From: Merdivicinus sp050943495
GTDB lineage: Bacteria; Bacillota; Clostridia; Oscillospirales; Ruminococcaceae
Reading direction: 5' to 3'
Length of the DNA: 64,000 bases
Assembly: GCA_050943495.1 (NCBI GenBank)
Contig: JBMNPH010000002.1
Location: 236,196 to 300,195, forward strand
Under the pieces are notes generated by a model. The model ran no database searches, was not told the DNA's origin, and saw only the letters and a list, made by a program, of their open reading frames with translations. The position numbers were made by a program, and so were the translations under genes. Shown here in pieces: positions 17,040 to 26,567 of the stretch (its first letter is position 1; each line of letters begins with the position of its first letter).

Positions 17040-18033
17040 TTCCCTTCCTCCTCCCATAAATTGCGAGCTGTTGCTGGATTTGATCAAATAATTCCCGCTC
17101 TATCAGTGCCTCCTGACAACCCGATACACTTTTCCATGCCGTTTCAGGGAGAGTATGTCGTGGGATTCCCTTTGCAAATGAAACCTCCTCCTTTCCATAA
17201 ACTAAAGTTCCAATGTAAATGGGATTTTTGAGCAGTCGGAGAATCGTATTTTTCTCCCACATCGAAGATGCAAATCGCTTTTCGCGCGCAATCCCTTGCT
17301 GCCAGAGGTAGCGCGATGGAGATGGAATCCCCTCTTCATTTAAGCAGCGTGCAATTTTCCCCATGGGTTCTCCGCTGGCTTTCTGTAAAAAAATCCTGCG
17401 GACAATGCCGCAGGTATTTGGATCTGGGATCAAATGATTCCGATTGTGAGGATCTTTACGGTAGCCATACGGCGGATATTTGCCGGTATACATGCCCCTG
17501 CTTTTCCGCACGGTGAGTGCAGAGGATACTTTACGGGAAATATCGCGTGCATATCCCTCGTTAATAAAATTTTTTAGAGGAAGAAGCCATGCCTGCTGGG
17601 TAAACTCCGGATGACTGCTGTCATACCCATCATTTACTGAGATGAAGCGAATCCCGAGAAATGGGAAGATTTGTTCCAAATAATTGCCCGCTTCCAGATA
17701 ATTTCTTCCCAATCGAGAAAGATCTTTTACCACGATACAGTTGATCTGTCCCATCCGGGCATCTCCTATCATTCGTTCAAAAGCTGGCCGTTCAAAATTT
17801 GTCCCGCTGAAGCCATTGTCAATATAAATTCGTTCCAGCTGCAAATCGGAAGCTGCTTCCACATATGTTCTCAGCAGCATCTCCTGATTCTGAAGGCTAT
17901 CTCCTTCCTTTTTCCCGCTGTCTTCAACCGAAAGCCGGACATAAATTCCTGTCCGATAACAATACTGCGATGAACGAGGATTGTCTGCTGTTCCCAGAAC
18001 AGCCCCTGCACTAAAACGTTTGGTTCGAGCCAT
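17026..18033 (-). CDS. Large serine recombinase, second of three, without zinc ribbon
   Basis: A 335-residue recombinase. The resolvase domain begins late (GIYVRLSVED, nucleophile Ser at residue 35) after a 28-residue basic leader. VKDLSRLGRNYLEAG carries the catalytic Arg region. The recombinase domain is present (PYGYRKDPHNRNHL, then KIARCLNEEGIPSP and IYIGTLVYGKEE). The protein stops soon after, lacking the zinc ribbon and coiled coil found in its two neighbours. It may act as a partner or a directionality subunit, but this is a guess. It starts 3 bases after the first recombinase and overlaps the third. Confidence 0.9.
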   Translation of the reverse strand: MARTKRFSAGAVLGTADNPRSSQYCYRTGIYVRLSVEDSGKKEGDSLQNQEMLLRTYVEAASDLQLERIYIDNGFSGTNFERPAFERMIGDARMGQINCIVVKDLSRLGRNYLEAGNYLEQIFPFLGIRFISVNDGYDSSHPEFTQQAWLLPLKNFINEGYARDISRKVSSALTVRKSRGMYTGKYPPYGYRKDPHNRNHLIPDPNTCGIVRRIFLQKASGEPMGKIARCLNEEGIPSPSRYLWQQGIAREKRFASSMWEKNTILRLLKNPIYIGTLVYGKEEVSFAKGIPRHTLPETAWKSVSGCQEALIERELFDQIQQQLAIYGRRKGNEEK

Positions 18034-18036
18034 TTC

Positions 18037-19656
18037 TTATCTCTCCTGCAATTCAACGGGATTATGGTCAAAATTCCATATAATTTTGACTCGTTCTCCC
18101 CGATAAAGTAAAATGCGATGAATCCACGCGGACGCAATTGCATGATTCAATTTTCGAATTCTATTTTCCTTCTTGAGCTGCTGCACCCAATCCGGCAGAG
18201 AACAGAAATCTTTATTCGACTTCTCCCTTTGCAGACTTTCTATTGCTGTGGCTGTTTGACAAAGGCGATGTTCAAATTCCTGTTTTATTTGCTTATATTC
18301 CGTTTCGGATAATAAGCCTTCTTCAAAATCTTCACAGACATGAAGAAGTAACCGTTCTGTCCGCAAGCGCTCATTTTCTTTTTGCAACAGCTGGTTTTTA
18401 TATTGCTGAACTGCGATATCTGATCCCAATATCTGTTCGATTCGCTCGCAAACCTTTTCCATCAGATCCATTTGCCGGTTAATTGCCTCTAATACGGTCT
18501 CAATAAGAGTATCTTCAGCTACTCGATGTATGGATTTGCACATTCCTTCTCTGTATCCACGGCAACTTAAATATGTATATTGCCGCTCTTTCCCGTTCTC
18601 ACGAGAGTGATAGGAAGTCGTTTTCCGAATCAGAGGATACCCGCAATCCCCACAGAAAACCAATCCTGCCAGCGGAAATACGGTCTTTTCTTCCGGAGAG
18701 GTACGAGTATCCTGCAGCAATAAATTTTGTATCGTTTCAAAAAAATAGGAATCAATCACAGCCGGACAGGCTCCTTCCATACGAACCTGTTCTTTCTCCG
18801 GTACCGGATGCCGAATTTTGACTTTATAGTTCGGAGTAGTCTGCTTTCCCTGAATCAATGTTCCTGTGTAAATTTCATTGGAAAGAATCCGAGAAACTGC
18901 TTTTGCGTTCCATTTTGCATGTGAATTGGTTTGAAAAGAAGTTTCATAAAGACTCCCTGAACTGCGTTTATACTCGAGCGGTGAAAGAATCCCACATTCA
19001 TTTAATATTTGCGCGATTTTATTCGGACTAAACCCCTGCAATTTCCAGCGAAAAATTTTCCGGACAATCTGTCCTGCACAGGGATCCAGAAGAAGTTTAT
19101 TTCGATTTTCCGGATCTTTTTGATATCCATAGCAGGCAAAAGCACCTACAAACTCCCCCTTTTTTCGCTTAACCGCCAAACAACTGCGTATTTTTACCGA
19201 AAGATCCCGGCAGTAGGAATCATTGATCAAATTTTTAAAAGGCATCATAAGATCGCCGGCCTCATCAGTAAATTGACTATCATATCGGTCATTGACTGCA
19301 ATCACCCGAATTCCCAGCAACGGAAAAATTTTTTCCAAATAGCGGCCTGTTTCAATGTAGTTTCGCCCGAACCGTGACAAATCTTTGACCACAATACAAT
19401 CAATTTTTCCGTCTTTGACCTCCTCCATCATTCTCTGAAAGGCCGGTCGGTTAAAATCAACCCCGCTGTATCCATCATCTTCCCAAACAGATTGAATCTG
19501 AAATTCGGGTTTATCCTGCAGGTAATCCAAAATCAAACTCTTTTGATTGGAAATGCTATTGCTTTCATTTTTATTGCCCCTTCCAACATCTCCATCCTCC
19601 CTCGATAATCGGAGATATATGGCAGTTCGGTAGTGCTTTTGATCCAATTGTTTCAT
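18037..19656 (-). CDS. Large serine recombinase, first of three
   Basis: A 539-residue recombinase of the Tn4451 TnpX-like group. The resolvase domain begins TAIYLRLSRED (nucleophile Ser18), with VKDLSRFGRNYIETG for the catalytic Arg. The recombinase domain holds CYGYQKDPENRNKL and KIAQILNECGILSP. The zinc ribbon has FCGDCGYPL and a later Cys pair (SCRG, MCKS), then a long coiled coil. The AGAGGGAAC ribosome site is about 6 bases from the ATG. It follows the small TnpW-like gene by 30 bases and heads the recombinase operon. Confidence 0.94.
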   Translation of the reverse strand: MKQLDQKHYRTAIYLRLSREDGDVGRGNKNESNSISNQKSLILDYLQDKPEFQIQSVWEDDGYSGVDFNRPAFQRMMEEVKDGKIDCIVVKDLSRFGRNYIETGRYLEKIFPLLGIRVIAVNDRYDSQFTDEAGDLMMPFKNLINDSYCRDLSVKIRSCLAVKRKKGEFVGAFACYGYQKDPENRNKLLLDPCAGQIVRKIFRWKLQGFSPNKIAQILNECGILSPLEYKRSSGSLYETSFQTNSHAKWNAKAVSRILSNEIYTGTLIQGKQTTPNYKVKIRHPVPEKEQVRMEGACPAVIDSYFFETIQNLLLQDTRTSPEEKTVFPLAGLVFCGDCGYPLIRKTTSYHSRENGKERQYTYLSCRGYREGMCKSIHRVAEDTLIETVLEAINRQMDLMEKVCERIEQILGSDIAVQQYKNQLLQKENERLRTERLLLHVCEDFEEGLLSETEYKQIKQEFEHRLCQTATAIESLQREKSNKDFCSLPDWVQQLKKENRIRKLNHAIASAWIHRILLYRGERVKIIWNFDHNPVELQER

Positions 19657-19686
19657 ACTCGTTCCCTCTGCATAATCAAATATTAT

Positions 19687-19842
19687 TCAAAGAGATGCCT
19701 CTATCATTAAGGCAAATGCATCCTCCAAGTTCTTCCCGTTCGGAAGATACTCAAATTCTACCCACAAATCTCCAATCCGATACAGATGTGGTTCTGCCGC
19801 TTCTTTTCCAGCTTCTCCGGACAATTTATTATCTTGATCCAT
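19687..19842 (-). CDS. Small TnpW-like protein ahead of the recombinases
   Basis: A 51-residue frame read directly from the sequence. It starts MDQDNKLSGE behind a strong GGAGGTGAACC ribosome site. The second half, YRIGDLWVEFEYLP then LEDAFALMIEASL, recalls the short TnpW proteins of Tn4451/Tn1549-type elements (an IG...Y.V..F pattern followed by a leucine-rich helix), but the similarity is from memory and weak. It is transcribed into the recombinase genes, so an accessory or recombination-directionality role is possible. It is too short for confident assignment. Confidence 0.6.
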   Translation of the reverse strand: MDQDNKLSGEAGKEAAEPHLYRIGDLWVEFEYLPNGKNLEDAFALMIEASL

Positions 19843-19869
19843 ATGGTTCACCTCCATTATCTTTGTTTT

Positions 19870-19898
19870 ATTCTATTTGCTTGTCCACATCTTTATGA
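19870..19898 (-). promoter_or_regulatory. Possible sigma-E promoter of the recombinase operon
   Basis: On the minus strand, GTCATAAA and AATAGAAT are separated by 14 bases. The B. subtilis sigma-E pattern is about TCATATT, 13-15 bases, CATACAAT. The -35 is good; the -10 matches 6 of 8. The expected start lies about 20 bases before the small TnpW-like gene. Mother-cell expression would fit excision during sporulation. Weak on sequence alone. Confidence 0.35.
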
Positions 19899-20016
19899 CT
19901 TTTGCCGGAGAATTTCTGAAAGCTGATTTCCCATTTTCTAAGAAAAAGACTATCTTTTTTGATCGCATTGTGGTATGATGATATCAACTAAAATTATGCG
20001 AAAAGAGGTTGCAATT

Positions 20017-21228
20017 ATGGATAACGCAACATTTCAAAAAATAATTCTGGAGATGCCGGTCTGGGATTGCCATACGCATCTGGTGGGAAGTCAATTAAAT
20101 TTGAAAAACATCTGGGATCTGGCGCATTATTTCTGGTTTCATCAGGAATTGCGTGCGGCAGGTTATCCGATCGATCCGTCAGATTTTGATCCGTCTTCCG
20201 CAAACTTGGATGTTGCAATGCAGCAGTTTCTGGATGCCTATCGCCTTACTCGTAATACCGCGATGAACTGGTGCGTAACCAGAATTTTGAAGGATTTATA
20301 TGATGTCGAGCTGACCGATCTGGAGAGTGTCCGCCGTGCCGATCAAAAAATTCGCCAATTGGCGGAGGATCCTGCTTTTTCCAAGGTTACATTGGAAAAA
20401 ACAAATTTGAAACAAATCGCAGTCGGCAGTCTGCGAGACGCGGATTTTAAGGGACTTCCGAATATCTCCTTTTATATTCCCCGTCTGGATGGATTGATCC
20501 GCGATAATATAAAAGAAATTGAACATGCTGCCTCCCCTACCCATGCTCTGCAGGAATTTGCTCAAAAATTTGATGCACTTTTCACCGACTATGAAAAAAA
20601 ATCCGTTACAGCGGTCACTTTGGCTATCCCAAAACCGGAAGAACCCTGCGGCACCTTCGAAGGATTCTCTACACCTTATCCGTCTCATGCTGAGGTGTCC
20701 AATGCCGTGTTGCATACCATTTGTCGGCTTTGTGAAGCACACCATTTTTGTCTCCAGCTTTTTATGGGCATGGAAACCGGCTGGACGCTCGATCCATCCG
20801 GCAGAACCGCGGAAAACGATCCGACCCGGATTCATAAACTCTATGGCTTATTTGAAAATCATCCATCCTGCCAATTTGAAATTGTTTGTGCTGCAGAACT
20901 GAACAATCTGGATATTGTGCATGCTGCAGAAATGTTTCCCAATGTTTCTGCTGGAGGTCTATGGTGGTACAGCTATAAGCCCAGTGTTTTCCGCGATGCG
21001 ATGCAAAAGCGTTTGGAAAGCCTTCCCCGCAGCAAATGCAGCCTCATCACCTCCGATTCCAGACAAATTCAATGGTGTTATGGCAAAATTATGCTGGTTA
21101 AAAAAATCCTTGCCGACTTTTTATGGGAACAAATCCAACAGGACTGGCTTTCAGAAGAAGATGCATTGGATCTGGCCAATTGGTGGCTTTATCAAGCGGC
21201 TGCTGTCCGTTATCAAGCGAAACTGTAA
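20017..21228 (+). CDS. Uronate isomerase-like protein (UxaC/amidohydrolase superfamily)
   Basis: A 403-residue protein similar to glucuronate/galacturonate isomerase, which converts uronates to fructuronate or tagaturonate. The metal-binding DCHTHL lies near residue 17. The C-terminal ITSDSRQIQWCYGK resembles the UxaC TDSR motif, followed by LVKKILADFLWEQ and a helix-rich tail. It is shorter than typical UxaC (about 470 residues), so the substrate may differ. The ATG at 20017 has AGAGG 9 bases upstream; the frame is open 14 codons earlier without a ribosome site. It is divergent from the recombinases and followed by a terminator. Confidence 0.7.
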   Translation: MDNATFQKIILEMPVWDCHTHLVGSQLNLKNIWDLAHYFWFHQELRAAGYPIDPSDFDPSSANLDVAMQQFLDAYRLTRNTAMNWCVTRILKDLYDVELTDLESVRRADQKIRQLAEDPAFSKVTLEKTNLKQIAVGSLRDADFKGLPNISFYIPRLDGLIRDNIKEIEHAASPTHALQEFAQKFDALFTDYEKKSVTAVTLAIPKPEEPCGTFEGFSTPYPSHAEVSNAVLHTICRLCEAHHFCLQLFMGMETGWTLDPSGRTAENDPTRIHKLYGLFENHPSCQFEIVCAAELNNLDIVHAAEMFPNVSAGGLWWYSYKPSVFRDAMQKRLESLPRSKCSLITSDSRQIQWCYGKIMLVKKILADFLWEQIQQDWLSEEDALDLANWWLYQAAAVRYQAKL

Positions 21229-21240
21229 CAGCAAAAAACA

Positions 21241-21277
21241 AGCTGAGATTGATTACCAAACAATCTCAGCTTTCTTT
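21241..21277. terminator. Bidirectional terminator between uronate-isomerase-like gene and GH51
   Basis: A perfect 11-bp stem (AGCTGAGATTG / CAATCTCAGCT) has a T run on the plus side and an A run (AAAAAACA) before it on the other side, serving both converging genes. Confidence 0.9.
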
Positions 21278-21278
21278 T

Positions 21279-22733
21279 TTAGATTTTTTTTAGACAATAA
21301 CGCACAATGCTGTGCCGCGGGATTTTTAAAGAATTCCGATAAAAGACTTCAATCGGCATTATACAAATTTGTTCCGGATTCTCCCAAGTATTCTGCATCC
21401 GTACATCCGCTGGGGAAATCTGCTCGGCGGACACAATTTGATAATCGGAAAGTACAGACGGCAATGCAAGTGTTTTCCATTCGCTCAGGCTTTTATTAAC
21501 GACCGATATTACGATCTTTTCTCGATCCGGCGAAATAGAGGAACATAGATCCATCATTGGATCCAACACTAGCAGACCAGGAATTTCACAAAGAATATTT
21601 CCCAGATGTTCCTTCAGCAATTTCATCGCATAATACGTTGGTGTCCGGACAAATTTTTCACCATCCGTCTCAAACAGGCTCTGCAGAACGTTGCAATACT
21701 GGGTTTCCATTGCAAATTCTACAATGTCGCTGTTTCGATAAAACAGATGCAGGCTTAAAGCAGCGAATAAGGCATCTCGCATCGTCTGACGCTGACGCAA
21801 TCCCGCTTCATTTGTCGCCTCGGGGTGCCAGAGTCCCCATTCATCAAAACAGATTTTGGTGGGAAATTTCGGATTGGCATGTTGAGCAATATAGATCCGA
21901 TGAAGATCAATATCTGCCTGGTATGCTTTCACACTGTCCAGTGTAAAATAATACGCTTCGTCCGAATAGGCGACGGCATCTCCACACTTTTCGTACCGGC
22001 TCTTCATCCCGCCCGTATAATGATGTACACTCAGAAAATCCGGTCCCTTCCATCGTTTGCCGTGCGTGACATATTCCAGGAATTCCTCTACCCAGCCATA
22101 GGTTTCATGGCGTTCGCTTAGCCCCAGACCAATCAGCTTCACTTCCTTTTCGGCATGAAGAATGGCTGTCCGCCATCGAAGGTAATTTTGCGCATACTGC
22201 CTCGGATCATTAAAGGCCATATGCCAGACATTTTCATCCGTATTCCCGATCCCCCAAAACCGCACATGATAAGGTTCCGGATGCCCATTCTTTGCGCGCA
22301 GGGATCCATATTTTGTGTCTGTATCCCCATTGCAGTATTCGTACCAGTCCGCAAATTCTTCGGGCGTACCCGTTGCTACGTTTGCCACCAGAATGGGTTC
22401 TGCGCCAACCAGTCGGCATAATTCAATAAATTCGTCTGTGCCAAAATCATTCGGCTGCCCATTGCAGGCCATCCGCCTTTTGCGATCCGATCCGATGCCG
22501 TCTTTCCAATGGTAATGATCGGCCGCACATCCGCCTGGCCAACGAATTGCAGTAATACCGCCTTCTTTTAAACTATCAATCAAATCCTTGCGAATCCCGT
22601 TAATGTTGGGAATTTCCGACTCTTTCCCGACCCATGTCCCATCATAAATCAGCGTCCCTAAGATCTCTCCAAATACACTGTGCAGATAAGGGCTGATACA
22701 GAAATCTTCTTTGATTCTCAATTCTTCTTTCAT
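21279..22733 (-). CDS. GH51-like alpha-L-arabinofuranosidase with altered acid/base motif
   Basis: A 484-residue intracellular-type GH51 relative with no signal peptide. Family features are GITAIRWPGGCAADHYHWKDGIG near residue 60 (shown in pieces: RWPGGC, HWKDG), NDFGTDEFIELC, and the nucleophile segment CFDEWGLWH. The acid/base site is unusual: where GH51 enzymes have GNE, this protein reads WGIGNTDENVW, with Thr in place of Glu and an acidic pair just after. A C-terminal beta-sandwich completes the fold. The gene follows the binding protein of the second ABC importer in the same operon. Confidence 0.8.
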   Translation of the reverse strand: MKEELRIKEDFCISPYLHSVFGEILGTLIYDGTWVGKESEIPNINGIRKDLIDSLKEGGITAIRWPGGCAADHYHWKDGIGSDRKRRMACNGQPNDFGTDEFIELCRLVGAEPILVANVATGTPEEFADWYEYCNGDTDTKYGSLRAKNGHPEPYHVRFWGIGNTDENVWHMAFNDPRQYAQNYLRWRTAILHAEKEVKLIGLGLSERHETYGWVEEFLEYVTHGKRWKGPDFLSVHHYTGGMKSRYEKCGDAVAYSDEAYYFTLDSVKAYQADIDLHRIYIAQHANPKFPTKICFDEWGLWHPEATNEAGLRQRQTMRDALFAALSLHLFYRNSDIVEFAMETQYCNVLQSLFETDGEKFVRTPTYYAMKLLKEHLGNILCEIPGLLVLDPMMDLCSSISPDREKIVISVVNKSLSEWKTLALPSVLSDYQIVSAEQISPADVRMQNTWENPEQICIMPIEVFYRNSLKIPRHSIVRYCLKKI

Positions 22734-22875
22734 AAATTCACCATCTTCTCCAGAATTATAAATTCAGTATAGTTGATTCGGACAAAAGATTCCATATAAA
22801 ATCATGCTCTGCTATCTTCTTTTTCTTGCCTTCCAGCTAATTTACTGAATCATCCGCGTCATTTTTTCTACAAGA

Positions 22876-22920
22876 ACAAAAAATTGCCGGAACAGCTGCT
22901 GTTTCCAGCTGTTCCAGCAA
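22876..22920 (-). terminator. Terminator after the second sugar-binding protein gene
   Basis: On the minus strand a 14-bp stem (TTGCTGGAACAGCT, 9-base loop, AGCTGTTCCGGCAA) is followed by TTTTTTG. It lies 15 bases past the stop codon and probably limits read-through into the GH51 gene. Confidence 0.88.
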
Positions 22921-22935
22921 TTGAACATATCGTCC

Positions 22936-24663
22936 TTATTGGACATATGGACTGGCATCATATGCTTCCTGCATTACTGCAAGATAACCATCCAAATCCA
23001 TGCTGTCAATCTCACTTAGGTATTTGTCCCAATCACTTTCAATATCCATTTCGCCGACAATGAAGCGTGCAATTGCTTCATTTACATAAGTATTGATGTT
23101 GGTCTGATATTGTGCGATACTTCCAATTTGTTCTTCTGAATAGAATAACGGAGGCAGAATCATCTCTTGCGGCATCGCATATGGCGCATAATTATCGCGG
23201 GTGAAGGTATAATACGCGGCTTCTGCACCCGTTCCGTCTTCTGCAAAGATATCCGATGGGCTCTGCATACCCAGACGGGCAACAGCGGTATTATTGTGCG
23301 GGAATTTCTGATTCCATACCACTGCGTTGTAGTACTCATCTCCCTCTTCCCGTACAATCAATTTGTATGTTGCAGGAGAGCCATCCACACCTGTTGCGCC
23401 TTCATCCGGTTGTTCCCATCCAACGCCTTCGATACCGTTCATCAATACCATATTTCCTTCTTCACTCATGAACCAATCTACCCAACGGGCAACTAATTCT
23501 GCCTTAGTGGAAGTCGATGGAATATACCCGCTCATACCCATGCTGGAATAGTAATTCCAATATGCCTGTCGTGTTCCATCTGGTCCTTCCAACGGTGCAA
23601 TAGCAATATAATCAATATTTCGAACCGCTTCTCCTGTTTCACGAGTGCCAACTGTACCATAATGCATATTCGGTAAAGCCGCTACTACATTCTCATATTT
23701 CTGACTATTCACTTTTGCCGCCGCTGCTGCATCCTGTACAAAGCTTTCTTTATAAATCAAACCATCATCGTAAAGGCTCTTCAAATATCGTAAGCCATTC
23801 CGCCATTCTTCGGAAACAAAAGCTGCTGTTACCTTACCGTCCTCCAGGTAAAGCCGATTACCGCCGTCGTCATAGGTGAAGGAAGTCATTAAGAAGGTTG
23901 ATACCAGCCGAGTGGGATCAGATGCAACACCAACGATTCCAATTTCATCCGCTTCCCCATTCTGGTTCGCATCATTGGTAATAATCTGCTTCAAAACATC
24001 TCGAAATTCTTCAGTAGTAGTCGGGATTTCCAGATTCAGATTTTCACAAAATGTTTTATTAAAGAACATCTTATTCGGTGAATAACAATGATAGCACTCA
24101 TTGTAAGCAGCAAAGGTATAGATGTTGCCGTCCGGTGTTGTAATACGTTCCCGGAATCCTTCATGCTCATCCAGCAAGGCTTTCATACAGGGATTGTTTT
24201 CTTCGATAATATCGTTAAGCGGAATAATGAAACCCTGAGAAGCAAACCGCGCAATATCCGATTCCGAATTTGGAATACCTGCCTGACCGGAACTCGTTAC
24301 AAAATCGAATTCATCTTCGCTGGCAAAAGAGATCTGTAGCTTTTCTTTAAATTGCTCAGAAGGAGTGACAATCCAATTAACATGAACATTGGTCTTTTCT
24401 TCATACCATGGGGTCATCCAAAAACTATCCATATCTACAATAGAGCTGGTCGGATAGGTCATGACTGTTATTTCTTCTTTTTCTTTGACTATAGGGAAGG
24501 TTCCGACCGGGTTGAAATTACTCTCTTGGCCGGAAGTGCCGACCGAATTATCAAGTGTTTCGCCATTGTTTTCTGAATCTGTGTTGCCGCCGCATCCTGT
24601 CATTGCAACAGATGATGCCAGCAAAATTGCGGTTAACATGGATAAAATTGCCTTTTTTGACAT
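22936..24663 (-). CDS. Extracellular solute-binding lipoprotein, second sugar importer
   Basis: A 575-residue lipoprotein. The signal sequence starts MSKKAILSML and its lipobox MTGC puts the lipidated Cys at about residue 23, followed by an Asn/Gly/Ser linker. The start at 24663 is chosen for its GAGAGGAG site 8 bases upstream; an in-frame ATG six codons earlier overlaps that site. The size and a Trp/Tyr-rich binding domain match LplA/LipO-type binding proteins. It follows lplB- and lplC-type permeases in one operon. The ligand may be an arabinose- or uronate-containing oligosaccharide, judged from neighbouring GH51 and UxaC-like genes (inference). Confidence 0.9.
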   Translation of the reverse strand: MSKKAILSMLTAILLASSVAMTGCGGNTDSENNGETLDNSVGTSGQESNFNPVGTFPIVKEKEEITVMTYPTSSIVDMDSFWMTPWYEEKTNVHVNWIVTPSEQFKEKLQISFASEDEFDFVTSSGQAGIPNSESDIARFASQGFIIPLNDIIEENNPCMKALLDEHEGFRERITTPDGNIYTFAAYNECYHCYSPNKMFFNKTFCENLNLEIPTTTEEFRDVLKQIITNDANQNGEADEIGIVGVASDPTRLVSTFLMTSFTYDDGGNRLYLEDGKVTAAFVSEEWRNGLRYLKSLYDDGLIYKESFVQDAAAAAKVNSQKYENVVAALPNMHYGTVGTRETGEAVRNIDYIAIAPLEGPDGTRQAYWNYYSSMGMSGYIPSTSTKAELVARWVDWFMSEEGNMVLMNGIEGVGWEQPDEGATGVDGSPATYKLIVREEGDEYYNAVVWNQKFPHNNTAVARLGMQSPSDIFAEDGTGAEAAYYTFTRDNYAPYAMPQEMILPPLFYSEEQIGSIAQYQTNINTYVNEAIARFIVGEMDIESDWDKYLSEIDSMDLDGYLAVMQEAYDASPYVQ

Positions 24664-24716
24664 ATTAGGTACTCCTCTCATTTCTATATAGATCCGGCAT
24701 CGCCGGTATCGGATAC

Positions 24717-25613
24717 TTATCCTTTAATGGAACCAATCATTACGCCTTTTACAAAAAATTTCTGTACAAATGGATAGATAATTAAAACTGGTATCATGGT
24801 AATTACGATCATGGCATATTTGGAAACTTCCTGTGCTGCAATTGCATTCAGCTGCTCGGTTACGTTTCCGGTCGTATCCATCATGGTACCAATATCATTC
24901 AATGCATTCCGCAGTACCAACTGAATATTGAAAAGCTTCGTCGATTTTAAATAGAGCATTGCGTTAAAATAAGAGTTCCAATGCCCAACCGCATAAAATA
25001 GTGATAACACCGCGATAATCGGCTTGGACAGAGGTAATACAATACTCCATAATACCCGGAAATCTCCGGCACCATCCAGATTGGCCGATTCATATAGTGT
25101 GCTTGGAATGGAAGTCTGAAAAAATGTGCGTGCCATAATCATATTCCAGACGCTGATTGCCCCGGGAATAATCATAACCCAACGAGTATCCAGCAAATGC
25201 AGATCTTTCATCAGCATGTAGTTCGGAATCATACCTCCGTTAAATAGCATGGTGAACGTGAAAATTGCCATCACCGCGTTCCGTCCGACCAATTCGCGCC
25301 GAGCTAGCGGATATGCACAGATTACTGTCATCACCAGATTAATCAGCGTTCCACTTACCATATAAATCAGCGTATTCAGATATCCGGTCACGATTGCGGA
25401 ATTTTTTAATAGTGAGCGATATGCCTGGACACTGAATTCCTTCGGAAGGAGAAACACTCTTCCGCCAACCACCATGTTCGGAGAACTCACCGACTGCGCG
25501 ATAACATTGATGATTGGAACCAATATCACTACGGATAATAATGCCAGCAATATATAGTCTATAATATAGAATAAATGGTCTGCTTTACTCCGTTTCACTT
25601 TGTTATTAGCCAT
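24717..25613 (-). CDS. Sugar ABC transporter permease, LplC type, second system
   Basis: A 298-residue CUT1 permease with six membrane segments. The EAA loop is ESANLDGAGDFRVLWSIVLPLSKP and the family ending is QKFFVKGVMIGSIKG. The start at 25613 is preferred over one two codons earlier because GGAGG then lies 7 bases upstream. It pairs with the LplB-type permease 18 bases upstream. It resembles the 8.7-kb permease in layout, but the sequence differs enough to be a separate paralogue, not a recent copy. Confidence 0.9.
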   Translation of the reverse strand: MANNKVKRSKADHLFYIIDYILLALLSVVILVPIINVIAQSVSSPNMVVGGRVFLLPKEFSVQAYRSLLKNSAIVTGYLNTLIYMVSGTLINLVMTVICAYPLARRELVGRNAVMAIFTFTMLFNGGMIPNYMLMKDLHLLDTRWVMIIPGAISVWNMIMARTFFQTSIPSTLYESANLDGAGDFRVLWSIVLPLSKPIIAVLSLFYAVGHWNSYFNAMLYLKSTKLFNIQLVLRNALNDIGTMMDTTGNVTEQLNAIAAQEVSKYAMIVITMIPVLIIYPFVQKFFVKGVMIGSIKG

Positions 25614-25631
25614 CTTCATTCCTCCGATTTT

Positions 25632-26567
25632 TTACCACAAGCTGATTTCGCTGACTTTTCCAGCAATAAAGTTTACAACACACATAAATACACACGAGAT
25701 CAGCGACTGGAAAAATCCAACAGCTGTCGCAAAGCTGTAATTCATATCGACCAGACCTACTCGATAGTTATAAGTCGCTATGATATCCGATGCCTGCATA
25801 TTTAATGGATTCTGCATTAGATATACCTTCTCAAAGCCTACGTTCAATACCCCGGCCGTGCTCAATATCAACATGATGATTGCAGTTGGCATAATTCCTG
25901 GAATATCCACATTCCAGATTCTCTGCCAGATATTTGCGCCGTCAACTACGGCCGCTTCCTGTAATTCCGGGCTGATTCCGGCAAGACATGCAATATACAT
26001 AATGGCGTTATACCCTACGTTCTGCCAAATGCCGTTCCATACATAAATGGATTTGAACATGCTTGCCTCACCCATAAATAGAATAGGCTCATGTCCGAAT
26101 AATCCAATAATCGCGTTGACAAAGCCGCTTGAGGAAAGGGCTTGGGTCAAAATGCCAACCACTACGACAGTCGACAGAAAATGTGGCATATATGTAATCA
26201 TCTGAACCGATTTTTTAAAGAAACGAATCCGACATTCATTAATGCCAATGGCCAAAAAGATTGGCGGGAAAAAACCAGCAACAATCGAATACAAACTAAT
26301 CCCTATCGTGTTTCCAATTAAGCGGGGAAATAACGGTGACTTGATAAATGTTTCAAAATGTTTGAATCCTACCCATGGGCTTCCCCAGTACCCTTTCTTT
26401 ACAATATAATCTTTAAATGCAATCTGTAATCCATACATTGGTACATAATTGAAAATGATAATATAAACAATGGGAAGAATCAATAACAGATATAGGGGCC
26501 AGTGCTGTTTGATTCCCAACCATTTTCGATGCATTTTGGATTGTTTCGGACGAACCGCTGCCTGCAT
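25632..26567 (-). CDS. Sugar ABC transporter permease, LplB type, second system
   Basis: A 311-residue permease. A basic N-terminus leads into the first membrane segment WPLYLLLILPIVYIIIF and then the motif YVPMYGLQIAFKDY. The EAA loop LQEAAVVDGANIWQRIW and the C-terminal VSEISLW are characteristic. The ribosome site (AGTAGGCG) is weaker than that of its neighbours. It heads the operon lplB-lplC-binding protein-GH51, divergent from the membrane-bound AraC regulator, which is the likely controller. Confidence 0.9.
   Translation of the reverse strand: MQAAVRPKQSKMHRKWLGIKQHWPLYLLLILPIVYIIIFNYVPMYGLQIAFKDYIVKKGYWGSPWVGFKHFETFIKSPLFPRLIGNTIGISLYSIVAGFFPPIFLAIGINECRIRFFKKSVQMITYMPHFLSTVVVVGILTQALSSSGFVNAIIGLFGHEPILFMGEASMFKSIYVWNGIWQNVGYNAIMYIACLAGISPELQEAAVVDGANIWQRIWNVDIPGIMPTAIIMLILSTAGVLNVGFEKVYLMQNPLNMQASDIIATYNYRVGLVDMNYSFATAVGFFQSLISCVFMCVVNFIAGKVSEISLW

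Noticed and set aside
8747..26567. The two LplB/LplC sets as a recent duplication
   Set aside because: Same architecture but many differences throughout, so they are old paralogues.
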